Assembly: GCF_900044055.2 (NCBI RefSeq)
Contig: NZ_FCOX02000029.1
Span: forward strand, 1-64,000
Reading direction: 5' to 3'
Origin: Caballeronia calidae
Lineage (GTDB): Bacteria > Pseudomonadota > Gammaproteobacteria > Burkholderiales > Burkholderiaceae
DNA: 64,000 bases
The notes beneath the pieces were generated by a model that had not been told where the DNA came from, ran no database searches, and saw only the letters and a program-made list of their open reading frames with translations. Made by a program: the position numbers and the translations under genes. Of the stretch, positions 55,043 through 63,549 are shown piece by piece (the first letter of the stretch is position 1; every line of letters starts with the position of its first letter).

Positions 55043-56206
55043 TTATGTCATGACTTCGGTTTCGTCGACATCGAGTACCATTCCAATGGTTGCGAACCTC
55101 CGTTTAAGCCGCAAAGTAGATTCGAGACGCCGCCTCCCACCGACTGACACGGAGTCGCCTTGCAGCTGAGCACGTAGCTGTACCTTTCTGCGCTTTCGAT
55201 ACGCGACTGTCACGCCATTGCCACCGCACCATCCCTCGGCAAAGCTGCTGGCAGTCGGAGAGCGTATGCTGGACCACGCGCCTGCACTATGAGCCTCAGC
55301 CGCTGGAGGCATCAGTGCGGTCGAAACGGATGAGCCTCGCCCTAGAACAATCCTCTCCGTGCCGGGAAGGTCGTGCAACGGTCGGCGTTTCGGCCGAAAC
55401 CTCTGCTGCGGCCGGCTGCTGAACCCACCGATGTCGATGAGGTTCGCTGCTTCCGCCTCGCTCGTGGGCAAAGTACTGACCAAAACAGCGATTTGGGCTT
55501 GCCTACGCATCGCCAACTGAATATCGCTCAATTGCGAATCCCAGACCGGCTCTGGAACATTGCCCGACACGAGAACTCGTCGAAGCTGTTGAAAGGACTG
55601 GTAGCCGCAAATTTGAGAAAAGAGCTGGTACGCTCGCGTGCGAGAGAGCAACCCATTGCCGACCGCGCGCCGAAGTCGCATCGCGCGAATACGAAAATCG
55701 AGGTACGACGTAGGCGTAAAGGCACCCTCTGGGGTGACAAATGGATTCGACTTGGGCGGGACCTCTTCCATCGGCGTGACTTCCGGCCATTTCTGAACCT
55801 TGTCGTCATTCCACGGGTCGCACGCTTTACATACCACTGCAAGATAATTGACGTCGATTGGGTTCGAGTTGACCCCGTCTGTTTCCACTTCGTCCTCCAC
55901 GTATGCCCTGTGAAATTGAGTCATGTCGACCGGACCTCTGCATCTCGCGCAAACTTCAATCGGCCCAAGGCCAGGGGGTACGGCAGGAATCGGTACCTCC
56001 AGTGCTCTCATAGCCTGCTTGAGACGAGCTTCCCGGCATTTAGTTGAGCAGTAGCACTCCCATCGGAAACTGTTCTTTGCTGCGACCATGCGGGTGTCCC
56101 GCATGTAATAGACTCTCTCCCATTGGACTGTGACGCCAAGAACAATCCCTTTAAAGACGGTGCCACAGGAGTAGCATTCAAACTCATCGTCTTCGAGCGT
56201 GAACAT
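55043..56206 (-). CDS. Zinc-ribbon-like protein of unknown function in transposon
   Basis: This 387-aa protein has paired cysteines: C11-x2-C14, C51/C53/C57, C86-x2-C89 and C126-x2-C129, suggesting two zinc ribbons or knuckles in the first 130 residues. The middle is basic and helical; the last 100 residues are Ser/Arg-rich. I recognise no family. It is downstream of the TnsAB gene (143-bp gap) in the same direction and ends at a terminator. A DNA- or protein-binding role in transposition is possible. Confidence 0.65.
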   Translation of the reverse strand: MFTLEDDEFECYSCGTVFKGIVLGVTVQWERVYYMRDTRMVAAKNSFRWECYCSTKCREARLKQAMRALEVPIPAVPPGLGPIEVCARCRGPVDMTQFHRAYVEDEVETDGVNSNPIDVNYLAVVCKACDPWNDDKVQKWPEVTPMEEVPPKSNPFVTPEGAFTPTSYLDFRIRAMRLRRAVGNGLLSRTRAYQLFSQICGYQSFQQLRRVLVSGNVPEPVWDSQLSDIQLAMRRQAQIAVLVSTLPTSEAEAANLIDIGGFSSRPQQRFRPKRRPLHDLPGTERIVLGRGSSVSTALMPPAAEAHSAGAWSSIRSPTASSFAEGWCGGNGVTVAYRKRRKVQLRAQLQGDSVSVGGRRRLESTLRLKRRFATIGMVLDVDETEVMT

Positions 56207-56349
56207 TCAATGACCTCGGTGTCGAGTTGGTAAGGTTGTGAATCGATTGCATAGACTCGAGAACGCTCGGTAAGAAGCAGTCAGAGAAGGGCCAGCACGT
56301 CCTCCGTCCCGTTGACCCTTTCCAAAGTATGAATATTGATTAGTCATGC

Positions 56350-59100
56350 TTAGTCGATAACATACACTACTTCATCTTCGTCATCCAATTCATTGGCAAT
56401 GTTGTCGACGTCTTGAACGTCGTCCTCTGCATCCTTCATTTCCCACCACTCTTGCTCCCCCCCTACGTACACTGCAGGTTCTCCGTTGATGATGGTAAAT
56501 CCGGGAAGGCCGTGTGCATTTTCACGGGCGACCTCGTGTATCTGTTTCAAAACGCCGGAAAACTTCGCTTCTTGAAGCGCATTTGCATAATCCTCAGCAC
56601 GGTTTCGCCGCCTGAGAACTTTATTAACAACTCCTCGTTCAGTGAGGTATGCCGTGTACTCATCCAGTTCCACGGGCGTGAATTGACTCAACACCTCATA
56701 TTCGTTACAGAAGCATTCGACCCACCCGCCTTCGCGACGCAGCCAAACGAAAACATGGGCCACGTTGTCAGGGTCATATCGCACCTCAACGGACCTTCCA
56801 GCCATGCCGGGTTTGAGAAGAGCCGGCGAGAAGTAGGTGAGCGTCTGACATTCCACGCCACCCTCCACGGTCACGATACGATTACCACTGCGCCCTTGAA
56901 CCTTTGGCATGCACAGGAGCCGAAGGTGGTTGGTGTAAGGCACCCGTGGAATATGAGAGGTGCCCGCCTCGTTCAGCAGTCGCGCTTCGTAGTTTTCGAG
57001 AGTTTCTCCGTTCGTTCGTGATGTGGCGTGCTTCGGTTCGACTTCGAAATAGATTCGTTCCAAGAGTAAGCGAATAGTGCCGAGAGAGAGAACTTCGTTA
57101 TCCTCGGGACGAAACCCTTTGCTCAGGGCCCGATACTCCTCGATATTCAGTCGGTTACCCGGAAGGTTACTGATTACCAAATTGTCGTCCTTTCTGTTGC
57201 CTGACTCAGCTACCTGCCCTGCACGCGGGGTCTTCGCTGGACGGCTCAATTTGCAGACTCCAAGGTCGGCAAGCACGGCTTCGAATTGCCACGCAAGGAA
57301 GTCCAAGCCGCGGTCACTGATGATGTATTGCGGTAATCGACCCCATCGTCGTGAGCAGTCAAGAATCAGCCGATAAAGTGCGACATAGGACGGGGCCCCG
57401 AAGAACACGACACATGCCAAAACTCGAAAAGTCTTTGCATCGCGAAGGACGGTCCGCCACATTTCGCGGTTTAAGGGCTCGCCGGTAATGCATGACCGAA
57501 CAGCGACCTCAATCCGAGCGTGGTCCACGTGAGCTACTTCCCACGGAATGCGGCCTTTAACTAGCCGATTGACCTTGTCCTTTGGCACGAAGCTGCCATA
57601 CTTATATGCCGCAAATTTTCCGGAGCGGGCCTCGACGATGACAGACTTCTCTTCTTGAGCCAGTCGCTTACGAGCTGTCGATTCGCTAACAGGAAGAACA
57701 TTGGCCGCGCGGCATCTAGACAGATATTGGCCGTAACAAGACGCGTAATGCGGGCGGTGACTTGCCTTGTAGTCTTCGTCGAGACTTTCGCGCCAGATAG
57801 CCACTTCTGCTGAATCGTGAGCCGTGCCTCCTCCGCAGTTGTCGTACGCGTTCGCCAGTGCAAGAAGGCGAGATGTGCCAGCGGCATCTGCTTTTGCTAC
57901 GACCGCCTTCCAACGAGCGAGTGTTGCAGGGGAAACATCTTGCCCGCGTTTGGGGCCCGTCCTCCACCTTTGCTGACCAGGTGGCATCCCGAGGATTTCA
58001 AGTTTCTCTGCCGCCTCTGCGATGCGTTTTGGCGAGAGATTGACCGCGGTCGGCTCCGGCTCGGTGACGTACTTCCACGTTTGCGCGTCGCAAAGCCGAT
58101 GTACGTGAACGAGGTCTAGCTCCTGGAACACTCCACCTTCGCTGGCAATGCTGAACTTCGTTCCCGCGTTGATGACGTGCCACTCCTGACCATCCCAATT
58201 GAACTTTTGCCCAGTTCGAGGAAGAATGGTATGAATTGAAAGAGGGGCGCCGGCCCCATCTGCTAATCGACTATCGCGGTAATGAAGATAAGCTGCATCA
58301 TCGGCATAGAGTCGACACGATTCCACGCTTGTCAGGTCCTCATCTGCAAGCGGGAAAAAAACCAACTGATGTGCGATGCAAAACTTGATGAGGTCAGGGT
58401 CTACTCCCTCCGCCACTAAAACGCGGCGATAGACGACGCCTTCTTTCATCACTCGGGACACGAGCTGCTTTACCGTTGCGGGGTCTGGCAACTCCGCGCC
58501 GGGCTTGAACACGCCGGATAGGTAAGAGATGTTCGCAGTGTAATGTTTCCCAAAGTGACTGCAAGGCCACACTTCATAGCCGATTCCGAAAGGGGCCAAG
58601 GCCTCTGCGACCGCCGGTGAAATCCATTGTCCATCAGGCAACTGCCTGTACAGGCTATGCCCTTTAGCCTCCGATTCCAGAAGCTTCCCGTCATCGACCA
58701 CATCGCGAAAAACGATGCGGTCTTTGTACAGGCATAAAACTTTCGGCGTTCGACTTGTCTTTGTTGACCGTGTGCCGTCAGCCTTCAAAACAGTGACGTT
58801 TCGAATGGTTGTAGGCCGCGGCCAGTACTCGAGCAAATCCGGATGTTGCGCCTTGCTGTCCAACTCCGTAAAAAGAGCGAGGTCCGGCACGACGCTCGCA
58901 ATCTGCACGCCCATTCGCATGGTCCGGCTGGGGTACAAGCCCGTCGTGTTACCACGCTCACGGTCTGCTCGCGGTGCAGTCGCCGGGTCACCCTCGCGAA
59001 TGCTGCGAACTAATGCCTGCCCTAGCGGCGTTACGCTGCATCGAGCCAGCAGAATCTGGAGTTCCTCCTCCTTCAATCGTCCCAATCTACTTGCAACCAT
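56350..59100 (-). CDS. TnsA-like/TnsB fusion transposase (DDE)
   Basis: This 916-aa protein (ATG 59100, GGGG six bases upstream; GTG 59112 also possible) joins a TnsA-like N-terminus to a TnsB/Mu-type core. The DDE triad is intact: D526 (AHVDHARIE), D596 (IISDRGLDF), E632 (GQVAESGNRK). The N-terminus follows the TnsA order NTTGLYPSRTM, QIAS, YWPRP, RTPKVL, ESEAK. The expected catalytic Glu is Ala (A68) and the TPD aspartate is Lys (TPK, K120); only ExK (E144/K146) remains. The acidic C-terminus (DDVQDVDNIANELDDEDE) may contact TnsC. This suggests replicative rather than cut-and-paste transposition. Confidence 0.75.
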   Translation of the reverse strand: MVASRLGRLKEEELQILLARCSVTPLGQALVRSIREGDPATAPRADRERGNTTGLYPSRTMRMGVQIASVVPDLALFTELDSKAQHPDLLEYWPRPTTIRNVTVLKADGTRSTKTSRTPKVLCLYKDRIVFRDVVDDGKLLESEAKGHSLYRQLPDGQWISPAVAEALAPFGIGYEVWPCSHFGKHYTANISYLSGVFKPGAELPDPATVKQLVSRVMKEGVVYRRVLVAEGVDPDLIKFCIAHQLVFFPLADEDLTSVESCRLYADDAAYLHYRDSRLADGAGAPLSIHTILPRTGQKFNWDGQEWHVINAGTKFSIASEGGVFQELDLVHVHRLCDAQTWKYVTEPEPTAVNLSPKRIAEAAEKLEILGMPPGQQRWRTGPKRGQDVSPATLARWKAVVAKADAAGTSRLLALANAYDNCGGGTAHDSAEVAIWRESLDEDYKASHRPHYASCYGQYLSRCRAANVLPVSESTARKRLAQEEKSVIVEARSGKFAAYKYGSFVPKDKVNRLVKGRIPWEVAHVDHARIEVAVRSCITGEPLNREMWRTVLRDAKTFRVLACVVFFGAPSYVALYRLILDCSRRWGRLPQYIISDRGLDFLAWQFEAVLADLGVCKLSRPAKTPRAGQVAESGNRKDDNLVISNLPGNRLNIEEYRALSKGFRPEDNEVLSLGTIRLLLERIYFEVEPKHATSRTNGETLENYEARLLNEAGTSHIPRVPYTNHLRLLCMPKVQGRSGNRIVTVEGGVECQTLTYFSPALLKPGMAGRSVEVRYDPDNVAHVFVWLRREGGWVECFCNEYEVLSQFTPVELDEYTAYLTERGVVNKVLRRRNRAEDYANALQEAKFSGVLKQIHEVARENAHGLPGFTIINGEPAVYVGGEQEWWEMKDAEDDVQDVDNIANELDDEDEVVYVID

Positions 59101-59930
59101 CGAGTACCCCACAATGAAATGAACAAGATGTACGTCCCACGTCGATGAAAAACGGCGTTTCCGAGATTCGTATAACTAAGCATCTTAGCCTCCTTCATTT
59201 GCTTATCCAGGCTGTACTCGGACAGCCGATTATGCGAAATCAGCGTTGAGGCAATCCGCCTCAAATCGAACTCGAATTTCTGATTTCGTCGCGCGTTTGC
59301 CTCTGTGCCGCTCACTGGACTGCGTGCAACGTAATGCTGCATCGATGCCTCGTGATTACTGACCCTATTCCTCCCGGATTTTTGGTGCCCCCGACGGGCC
59401 AGAAGAGCAGGGTGGCTGGTCGATTCGGGCCCGGCGCCAACACTCTTCTGAAAGCATCCGACGGGCTCACCACCTGAATGTTGTACGGCATTTCCGAGGT
59501 CCACTTCCTTCTTACGCGTGGACGTCGTCGTCGACGGTCGGTCCGCTTTGCTCGCTTGAATGGTCCGAAGATGGAAGTGCCCATTGCTCTTGGCGCGGTC
59601 TGTACCGTGGGCTGACCTTCTTCGTCCTCTGACTTCATAAACTTCTCCAAGTTGAACTGCCATGGTCGCGAGCAACTAGACTCTCTCGGCCGCCTACGCC
59701 AACGAGGCGACGACTGCGGTTTCCCGATTTGCGGCCCGTCACGCGCTGTTCAATTCATCAAAGGGGGGACCTGGCCTACATTCATCTCCATCTGAGGGTT
59801 CCCCGGCGTTGAGCGAATTGGCGGGAAGCTTTCACCCTAGAGAAGTGATACTCTTACTCGCTAACGCCCACAGCGCTTACCCTCATTAGCTTCATATGTG
59901 GCGCTGAAGAATACATAAAGATTGTCATTA

Positions 59931-59945
59931 GTCAAGAAAAGCTTG
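59931..59945. promoter_or_regulatory. Operator-like motif, copy 1
   Basis: GTCAAGAAA-A-GCTTG resembles copy 2 at 60053; both have TCAAG...CTTG arms. The binding protein is unknown. Confidence 0.3.
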
Positions 59946-60052
59946 CTTTTTTATTTTGTTCACCTATGCTTCCTTGGCTCGAGCGAGGGTTGAAATCTCG
60001 AAAAGCGAAGTCTTCGTTTGTGTCGTTGAAAGATATGCAAACATAGATATTT

Positions 60053-60068
60053 GTCAAGAAATTGCTTG
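60053..60068. promoter_or_regulatory. Operator-like motif, copy 2
   Basis: GTCAAGAAA-TT-GCTTG contains the perfect inverted repeat TCAAG-N6-CTTGA. It lies about 180 bp before the rightward gene at 60250. Confidence 0.35.
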
Positions 60069-60249
60069 AATTATCCCAAACGTCGTCTAGTCTGATGTAG
60101 GTCTGTTGCTGAGGAGAAGAGTCTCGAAGAATGAGGCGGCGCTCTGTTGGCTTTACCGATGTCGACAATGCGACGGCAGATATATAGGTCTGCGAAATAA
60201 GGTATGGGAATTCTTGTCATTCCAGTGCCAACACTAACGGGAGTCACGA

Positions 60250-61008
60250 ATGGATTTGGAACACTTTGAAGAAGTAAGGCCGCCTGTTGGGTTAGCTCGA
60301 CAGGAGAACTGGTTTGTCTCGGCGCTTGATGGGCTGGTATCGACACACCCGACTTATCGGTTAGTCACGGTTTGGCGCTCGGACTGTAAGTGTCTTGCGC
60401 TCAACTTCGTTCGCAACGGTTCGGCTGGTGTGTACACATGCGTTCACCGATTGGCGTACCGTAAAAAGGCGCCCTCGATGCTGATGACCGACCGGTCGGC
60501 GCTATGCGGTGCGTTGGTTACCGTGGCTTCTAGCCTGCCGCAGATGGCGAGCGTCGCATGGTGCGCACCGTTGCAGGAGCTCCGCGCGGCTATGAATGAC
60601 CTGGTGAATATCGGGCGCAGACTGTCTGCAAGTCATAGATTTTCGGTGGAGACTATCCAGTCGGTTTTCGATGGTTGGCTCGAACGATTCAATCTTGCGC
60701 TTGATGGATACGTCAGTCCCGAGTTGCTTGAAGAAGGACGGGTGCGGCCTGACTGGTTTGAGATGTTCATCGAAGGACTGCAATCCAACAGCGCATCGAT
60801 GGCCTTGAGCACTTTGCACACTCATTTATCATCGGCGCATGCACACGCTAGCGAAAGGCAGACCACGGCGGGACAAAGGTGCGAACACCAAGACTCAGAA
60901 GAAGCGACGGAATCTTCCAAACGCCCGCGTTCGGCGTCACGGGTCGTGCCGATTCGCAGCCGGCTTGCGGAAGAGGTGTCGAAGAGCGTGCGATTATCTA
61001 AAGCGTAG
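60250..61008 (+). CDS. Unknown protein between transposase and TnsC modules
   Basis: This 252-aa protein starts at ATG 60250 with GGGAG seven bases upstream. It has no recognised domain. The first 110 residues are mixed alpha/beta-like with several cysteines (DCKCLALNF, TCVHR, ALCGAL). The middle is helical, and the last 60 residues are polar and basic (TESSKRPRSASRVVPIRSRL). It precedes tnsC by 104 bp in the same direction, so it is probably co-transcribed with it. Confidence 0.6.
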   Translation: MDLEHFEEVRPPVGLARQENWFVSALDGLVSTHPTYRLVTVWRSDCKCLALNFVRNGSAGVYTCVHRLAYRKKAPSMLMTDRSALCGALVTVASSLPQMASVAWCAPLQELRAAMNDLVNIGRRLSASHRFSVETIQSVFDGWLERFNLALDGYVSPELLEEGRVRPDWFEMFIEGLQSNSASMALSTLHTHLSSAHAHASERQTTAGQRCEHQDSEEATESSKRPRSASRVVPIRSRLAEEVSKSVRLSKA

Positions 61009-61112
61009 CTATAACGCTCCCTCCTGTACTCAAACACTCAATCGGAGATTTCCATGAACACATTCTCGTATCAACTCCGTTTTTCATCCCGTAATCGAGT
61101 AGGAGTCCAAAT

Positions 61113-62387
61113 TTGGAGATTGAAAAGCTGTTGGAGAAGCGGAAGTCTGTTCCGGTTGAGAAGATGGAGCGGTTGAGGAAAGTCTTGTGGGATACGCTCA
61201 TCGTTCATCGGAACATGAGAACAGCGTTCAGCGAGCTGGACGAAATCATGCAGGTCGGAAAGCCGGGGCAGCTGATTGTGCTCTGCGGGCCTACCAACGC
61301 CGGCAAGACTCGGCTATTGAAAGCGATGGACCAGATGTTGGTCGCTGACGCGCAGAAGAGGGGCTTGCCGGTTTGGGGTTCGACGTATTGTCGGCTTCCT
61401 TCGCCCGTACGAGCGCGGTTTGACCAAGGTGAGACATATCGAAGAACGCTATACGCCCTAGAGGAGCCGCTCTTAGAGCACAAGGTCGCGTATCCGGACG
61501 TCAGGGAAGGAGCATTGCCTCGGCGAACCATGCCTCAGGCAAAAAGACCTCCGACTCATGCGGCCTTGTGGCAGGCGCTGATGAATCGAATCAAAGCGGG
61601 GCATCTAGCCGTTTTTTTCGATGAGGCGGGGGAGCTTCCTCAGTCACTGAAAGTTACGACCTTGAGGGAGACGGTGAATATGTTCAAGCAGATGGCAGAT
61701 ATTGGAGGTTCTAACGTTGTCCTAGGAAGCGGCCCGGAAATTGGCCCGATGCTTTGGGAATCGGGGCAACTCGCGGCACGAATCAGGCTAGTTTCTCTGG
61801 ATTCCTATGGTTTTAGTGAAAAGAATGATGTCAAGGAATTCAACAAAGCATTGAGGGAGATTGAGACGAAGTTGGGGGAGGATTTCATCGAACGCGGGAC
61901 TTTGGATGGTGACAACGCGAAGACCGTGATGCGCAAAGTCCGTGGGACTTTCGGTATTGCGCTCGACATCACCGTCTTCGCTGTACACAGCGCGCTGCTT
62001 GCCGGTGAGGCGCCGTTGAAATGGGAGGGTCTCGATGCGGCAGTTGACAAGCGGATGGAGGAGATTGGCAACCAAGTGGACCGGGAGCAGGCGTTGTGGG
62101 CAGGTATCAAGCATGAGAGCTTGCGCCGGCAGTATTGGGGGATGGAAGCTGCTGCTGGAGAACTCGGCACTGGCTTGATTTTGCCGGTGGTGACGCGTGG
62201 GAAGGTGGTCAAAGACGAGCCTAAAACCAACAAGCCGAACTCGGGCGAGGGTAACGCGGGCAGGAATACGCAGAGGGAGCGCAAGACGGAGCAGTCTGGT
62301 ACGCGCGGTCTGCATCCGACGAAGCCCGAGAATGTTCGCTTGAATGAATATTCCACGGACACGGTTGAGGAGGAAACCCTGTCATAA
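61113..62387 (+). CDS. TnsC/TniB-like AAA+ ATPase
   Basis: This 424-aa protein has Walker A GPTNAGKT (59-66), Walker B LAVFFDEAGEL (D170/E171) and sensor-like VVLGSGPEIGPML, typical of TnsC/TniB transposition regulators that bridge TniQ and the transposase. The last 75 residues are polar and may be disordered. The start is TTG 61113 with AGGAG seven bases upstream. It is separated from tniQ by a 73-bp gap holding a perfect inverted repeat. Confidence 0.8.
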   Translation: MEIEKLLEKRKSVPVEKMERLRKVLWDTLIVHRNMRTAFSELDEIMQVGKPGQLIVLCGPTNAGKTRLLKAMDQMLVADAQKRGLPVWGSTYCRLPSPVRARFDQGETYRRTLYALEEPLLEHKVAYPDVREGALPRRTMPQAKRPPTHAALWQALMNRIKAGHLAVFFDEAGELPQSLKVTTLRETVNMFKQMADIGGSNVVLGSGPEIGPMLWESGQLAARIRLVSLDSYGFSEKNDVKEFNKALREIETKLGEDFIERGTLDGDNAKTVMRKVRGTFGIALDITVFAVHSALLAGEAPLKWEGLDAAVDKRMEEIGNQVDREQALWAGIKHESLRRQYWGMEAAAGELGTGLILPVVTRGKVVKDEPKTNKPNSGEGNAGRNTQRERKTEQSGTRGLHPTKPENVRLNEYSTDTVEEETLS

Positions 62388-62397
62388 CCTGTTGGTC

Positions 62398-62452
62398 GGA
62401 CACGGCGTGACTTTTTCGATATAAATTAGTAATGCAGCGTCACGCCGTGTCC
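62398..62452. repeat. Perfect 14-bp inverted repeat between tnsC and tniQ
   Basis: GGACACGGCGTGAC (62398-62411) and its exact complement (62439-62452) flank an AT-rich 27-bp spacer with a TATAAAT. A further GGACACGG lies at 62357, 41 bp before the left arm. It lacks a terminal U tract, so a terminator is unlikely; an operator or promoter for tniQ is more likely. Confidence 0.75.
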
Positions 62453-62520
62453 AGCAGTAGGTGGGTGATTGTCGTTTGACCATGGCGTGCAAAACCGGAA
62501 ATTTAGTGAGAGGACAACAG

Positions 62521-63546
62521 ATGAGGCTTCATGCGATTGAGGCAATCGACAACGCTCCTTGGGGACGAGAGAGTCTATTCAGCGTAGCACAGCGCACCGC
62601 GGAGTACCACAGTGTCTTGCTGGGTGACATGATTAGGGAAGTGATATGGCCCGCATCGGGATGGCCTGAAAATAATCGCAAGCCGCTCGCGGGATTCGGC
62701 ATACTGGGATTTGTCGCTGGTGCCGGTCAGACGGCGAGTAATTGGGTGTCTGTACTGGAAAAGCTGACCGGCCGAACGGACCTCGCGCGGTTCACGTTTC
62801 TTCCATTGGCGAACGTAATGCGACTTGAGGGCGTTTTGCGGCACAGAGGAGCAAGGTGCGTTGAGTGCGTCAGAGAGATGATTGACAAGGGGCGCCCTTG
62901 CTATGACCCATTGATTTGGACCCTCACCGAATACGAAATCTGCACTAGGCACTACGTGCGGCAAACTGAGACGTGTGCATCCTGTGGAACCGAAGATATA
63001 GCGATTGCCAGGCCCGCGTCACGTGTCGGCTGCTGTGGCAAATGCGGTGTATGGATGGGAAGTGATGCCTTTCAGGCCGATACGGTCACCGAATCGAGTC
63101 GATATCAACTCGCCACTAGCGAAGCCCTCCGCGACATGGTGAGTCTTCTCGACGACCGAAGAATCGCAAGCGTGGACGGCACGGAGATATTGAAATACGC
63201 GGCTAAGCACTGCTTCGACGGAAATTTCGCGGAAATGGCCAGAGCGATAGGAATGCCGAAGAACACTCTTTCAGTGCAGCTTAGCCGTCGCACCAAGCCT
63301 CTGATTGATACAGTAGCGACGTTATCGGTGGTTACAGGTGTCCCGGTCAAACATCTAGTATTCGGTTCGTTGTCCGGCCGGCGATTCAGCAGGAATCTAC
63401 TTACAGAACCAGTAGAGAGGCCGGCCCCAGACGGGGAAAATACGAGGCGTTCAGCCATGGATTTCGATGCGGTCGAAGCGGAGTTGCGCCGTCTTCTTCG
63501 AGGCAGAAGAACACCTTCTCTCACGGAGGTTTCGGAGAGGCTATGA
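62521..63546 (+). CDS. TniQ/TnsD-family target-selection protein
   Basis: This 341-aa protein starts at ATG 62521 with AGAGGA six bases upstream, better than GTG 62461. It has the TniQ zinc-finger pattern: C113-x2-C116, C141-x2-H144, C152-x2-C155 and C172-x2-C175, with LIWTLTEYEICTRH resembling the conserved TniQ core. The C-terminal part is helical, with a LxHLV-like HTH region near residue 270. TniQ/TnsD proteins recognise the target site or couple to a guide system. The IS element begins 3 bp after its stop. Confidence 0.82.
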   Translation: MRLHAIEAIDNAPWGRESLFSVAQRTAEYHSVLLGDMIREVIWPASGWPENNRKPLAGFGILGFVAGAGQTASNWVSVLEKLTGRTDLARFTFLPLANVMRLEGVLRHRGARCVECVREMIDKGRPCYDPLIWTLTEYEICTRHYVRQTETCASCGTEDIAIARPASRVGCCGKCGVWMGSDAFQADTVTESSRYQLATSEALRDMVSLLDDRRIASVDGTEILKYAAKHCFDGNFAEMARAIGMPKNTLSVQLSRRTKPLIDTVATLSVVTGVPVKHLVFGSLSGRRFSRNLLTEPVERPAPDGENTRRSAMDFDAVEAELRRLLRGRRTPSLTEVSERL

Positions 63547-63549
63547 GGT

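Larger units (their letters stand above)
59101..60249. other. Divergent intergenic region of the transposon
   Basis: This 1.15-kb AT-richer stretch separates leftward and rightward genes and probably carries both promoters. Open frames here (such as a leftward one from 59675 to 59073) overlap tnsAB, lack a credible start and show no recognisable domain, so I call none. Two similar short inverted-repeat motifs are present near 59931 and 60053. Confidence 0.5.

Noticed and set aside
59073..59675. Reverse open frame as a separate TnsA gene
   Set aside because: No TnsA motifs are seen in it; the TnsA-like blocks are in the N-terminus of the adjacent fusion protein.
62398..62452. Interpretation of the 14-bp inverted repeat as a rho-independent terminator
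   Set aside because: The loop is 27 nt and no U tract follows the stem on either strand.
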